This document shows, piece after piece, positions 5,854-6,713 of a stretch of DNA of 6,713 nucleotides; the stretch's first letter is position 1; each line of letters opens with the position of its first letter. Position numbers and translations under genes: made by a program. Under the pieces are notes generated by a model that was not told the origin of the DNA, did no database searches, and saw nothing but the letters and a program-made list of their open reading frames with translations. Source of the DNA: Clostridiales bacterium UBA8960. Its GTDB lineage: Bacteria; Bacillota; Clostridia; Peptostreptococcales; Acidaminobacteraceae. The DNA is taken from positions 1 through 6,713 of the forward strand of contig DMYC01000263.1 of the NCBI GenBank assembly GCA_003482695.1, given 5' to 3'.

Positions 5854-6713
5854 AGATTCAGTATTTTTGAAAATCTGTGTCGATATGGTAAATATGAAAG
5901 CGACGCCTACATCTTCGTTCGAAAATACATCGATGTTCTCATGGTGTGCTTTTATGATTTCCCTTACGATGGAAAGGCCAAGTCCTGGTGACTTCTTCTC
6001 AAGCCCACGGGACTTGTCGAGTTTGGTAAACCTGTCCCATATCAGCTCAAGCTCCTTCGGTGTCAACACACGTCCGGTATTGCTGATGCCAACATAGAGT
6101 TTTTCGCCTCTTAGCTCCGTGCGAATGCTGATGAGGCCATCTTCCTCCACAAACTTCGTCGCATTGTCCAGAAGATTGTAGACGACGCGATGAATCGCTG
6201 TGTAATCACCGTGTGCTAAAACTTTATCCTTTGCTAAATCTATAGTCAGCTTAATGCGTTTGTTTATGATTTTTTGCTCGAAATTGTCGAGCACATTCAA
6301 TATCATCTCATTTAAATCAAAATCCGTTTTATTGAGAATCAATGCGCCACTTTCCATTTTTGATAAATCAAGCAAGTCATTGATCATTTTAATTAATCGA
6401 TCCGACTCCGTCAAAACGATTTTCAAGTAGCGCTCTTGTTTGTCCTTATCGATCGTTCCGTCCAAAATGCCCTGAGTATAACCTTTTATGGTCGTTAGCG
6501 GGGTTCTTAGGTCATGAGACAAACTCGAGATAAACATGCGCTTTGTATTTTCCTGTTGATTGAGTTCTTCAGCCATGATGTTGAAACTTTCGGCCAGTTC
6601 ACCCAACTCATCTTTTCTGTTGATGATGATTTTTTTATCGAAGTTGCCTTCTGAAATGTACCGTGCCGATTCATTGATTACTTTGAGTTCATATCCCATT
6701 CGTCGCGTGCTCA
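5842..6713 (-). CDS. Sensor histidine kinase, 5' end cut by window edge
   Basis: The frame is open to the right edge, so the N-terminal sensor and membrane segments are missing; the ATG at 6697-6699 is internal because it falls inside the HAMP domain. Counting from that Met, the HAMP linker covers about 1-50. The HisKA dimerisation helices follow, with the phosphorylated H62 in SHDLRTPLT. The ATP-binding domain has an N box around N175 and N179 (NLLDNA), an F box at WDRFTK (221-226) and a G2 box at PGLGLSI (238-244). The G1 box is degenerate: N207-T-G replaces the usual DxGxG, as seen in some Gram-positive kinases, so activity is still expected. The protein should be a membrane-bound phosphodonor for a response regulator, probably encoded just outside the window. 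Its position before hsp20-htrA suggests a link to protein stress, like CssS, but the sensor that would show this is absent. Confidence 0.93.
   Translation of the reverse strand, partial: STRRMGYELKVINESARYISEGNFDKKIIINRKDELGELAESFNIMAEELNQQENTKRMFISSLSHDLRTPLTTIKGYTQGILDGTIDKDKQERYLKIVLTESDRLIKMINDLLDLSKMESGALILNKTDFDLNEMILNVLDNFEQKIINKRIKLTIDLAKDKVLAHGDYTAIHRVVYNLLDNATKFVEEDGLISIRTELRGEKLYVGISNTGRVLTPKELELIWDRFTKLDKSRGLEKKSPGLGLSIVREIIKAHHENIDVFSNEDVGVAFIFTISTQIFKNTESKNV

Noticed and set aside
6697..6699. ATG as the start of the histidine kinase
   Set aside because: The frame continues upstream (Ser-Thr-Arg-Arg) to the window edge, and the Met lies inside the HAMP domain, so the gene is truncated rather than starting here.

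Overview
All five genes lie on the minus strand, so the window reads from right to left. The sequence looks like a moderately low-GC Gram-positive-type bacterium (Bacillota, Clostridia-like, or a relative using the standard code). The evidence is strong AGGAGG-type ribosome binding sites, a TTG start, TAG, TGA and TAA all used as stops, TGG used for Trp, a membrane-anchored HtrA with a cytoplasmic acidic tail, and an RlmD/RlmCD-type methyltransferase with all its Fe-S cysteines. I cannot name the species.

Right part (6713 to 5359): a sensor histidine kinase cut by the window edge (HAMP, HisKA and ATPase visible), a 72-bp gap, then a small heat shock protein of the Hsp20 family. The gap holds an exact 11-bp tandem repeat overlapping the kinase stop codon. 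It sits just upstream of a weak candidate promoter and looks like a response-regulator site. Hsp20 appears to start with TTG behind a very strong ribosome binding site.

Middle part (5336 to 2553): 22 bp after Hsp20 comes a membrane-anchored HtrA/DegP-type serine protease with a PDZ domain, probably in the same operon. A clear intrinsic terminator (3980-4008) closes this unit. The kinase, chaperone and surface protease together suggest a protein-misfolding or envelope-stress module, comparable in logic to the CssRS-htrA circuit of Bacillus. Next comes the 23S rRNA m5U methyltransferase RlmD, with a possible extended -10 promoter of its own.

Left part (2463 to 1): behind a near-consensus sigma-A promoter with a 10-bp AT-only inverted repeat overlapping its -10 box, a very large open frame runs off the left edge with 821 codons visible. 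It shows PEPCK landmarks (Arg motif, YxGxxKK-N19-H, Gly-rich SGGGKS loop, downstream Asp). These, its size, and a long insertion between the metal-binding His and the loop point to the diphosphate-dependent (PPi-type) phosphoenolpyruvate carboxykinase family. This gene is easily missed because no stop codon lies inside the window.

I see no RNA genes, mobile elements, CRISPR arrays or phage genes, and no stretch over 300 bp lacks a gene. The most interesting points are the large PEPCK-like enzyme with its regulated-looking promoter, and the kinase-linked chaperone/protease operon with its tandem repeat.
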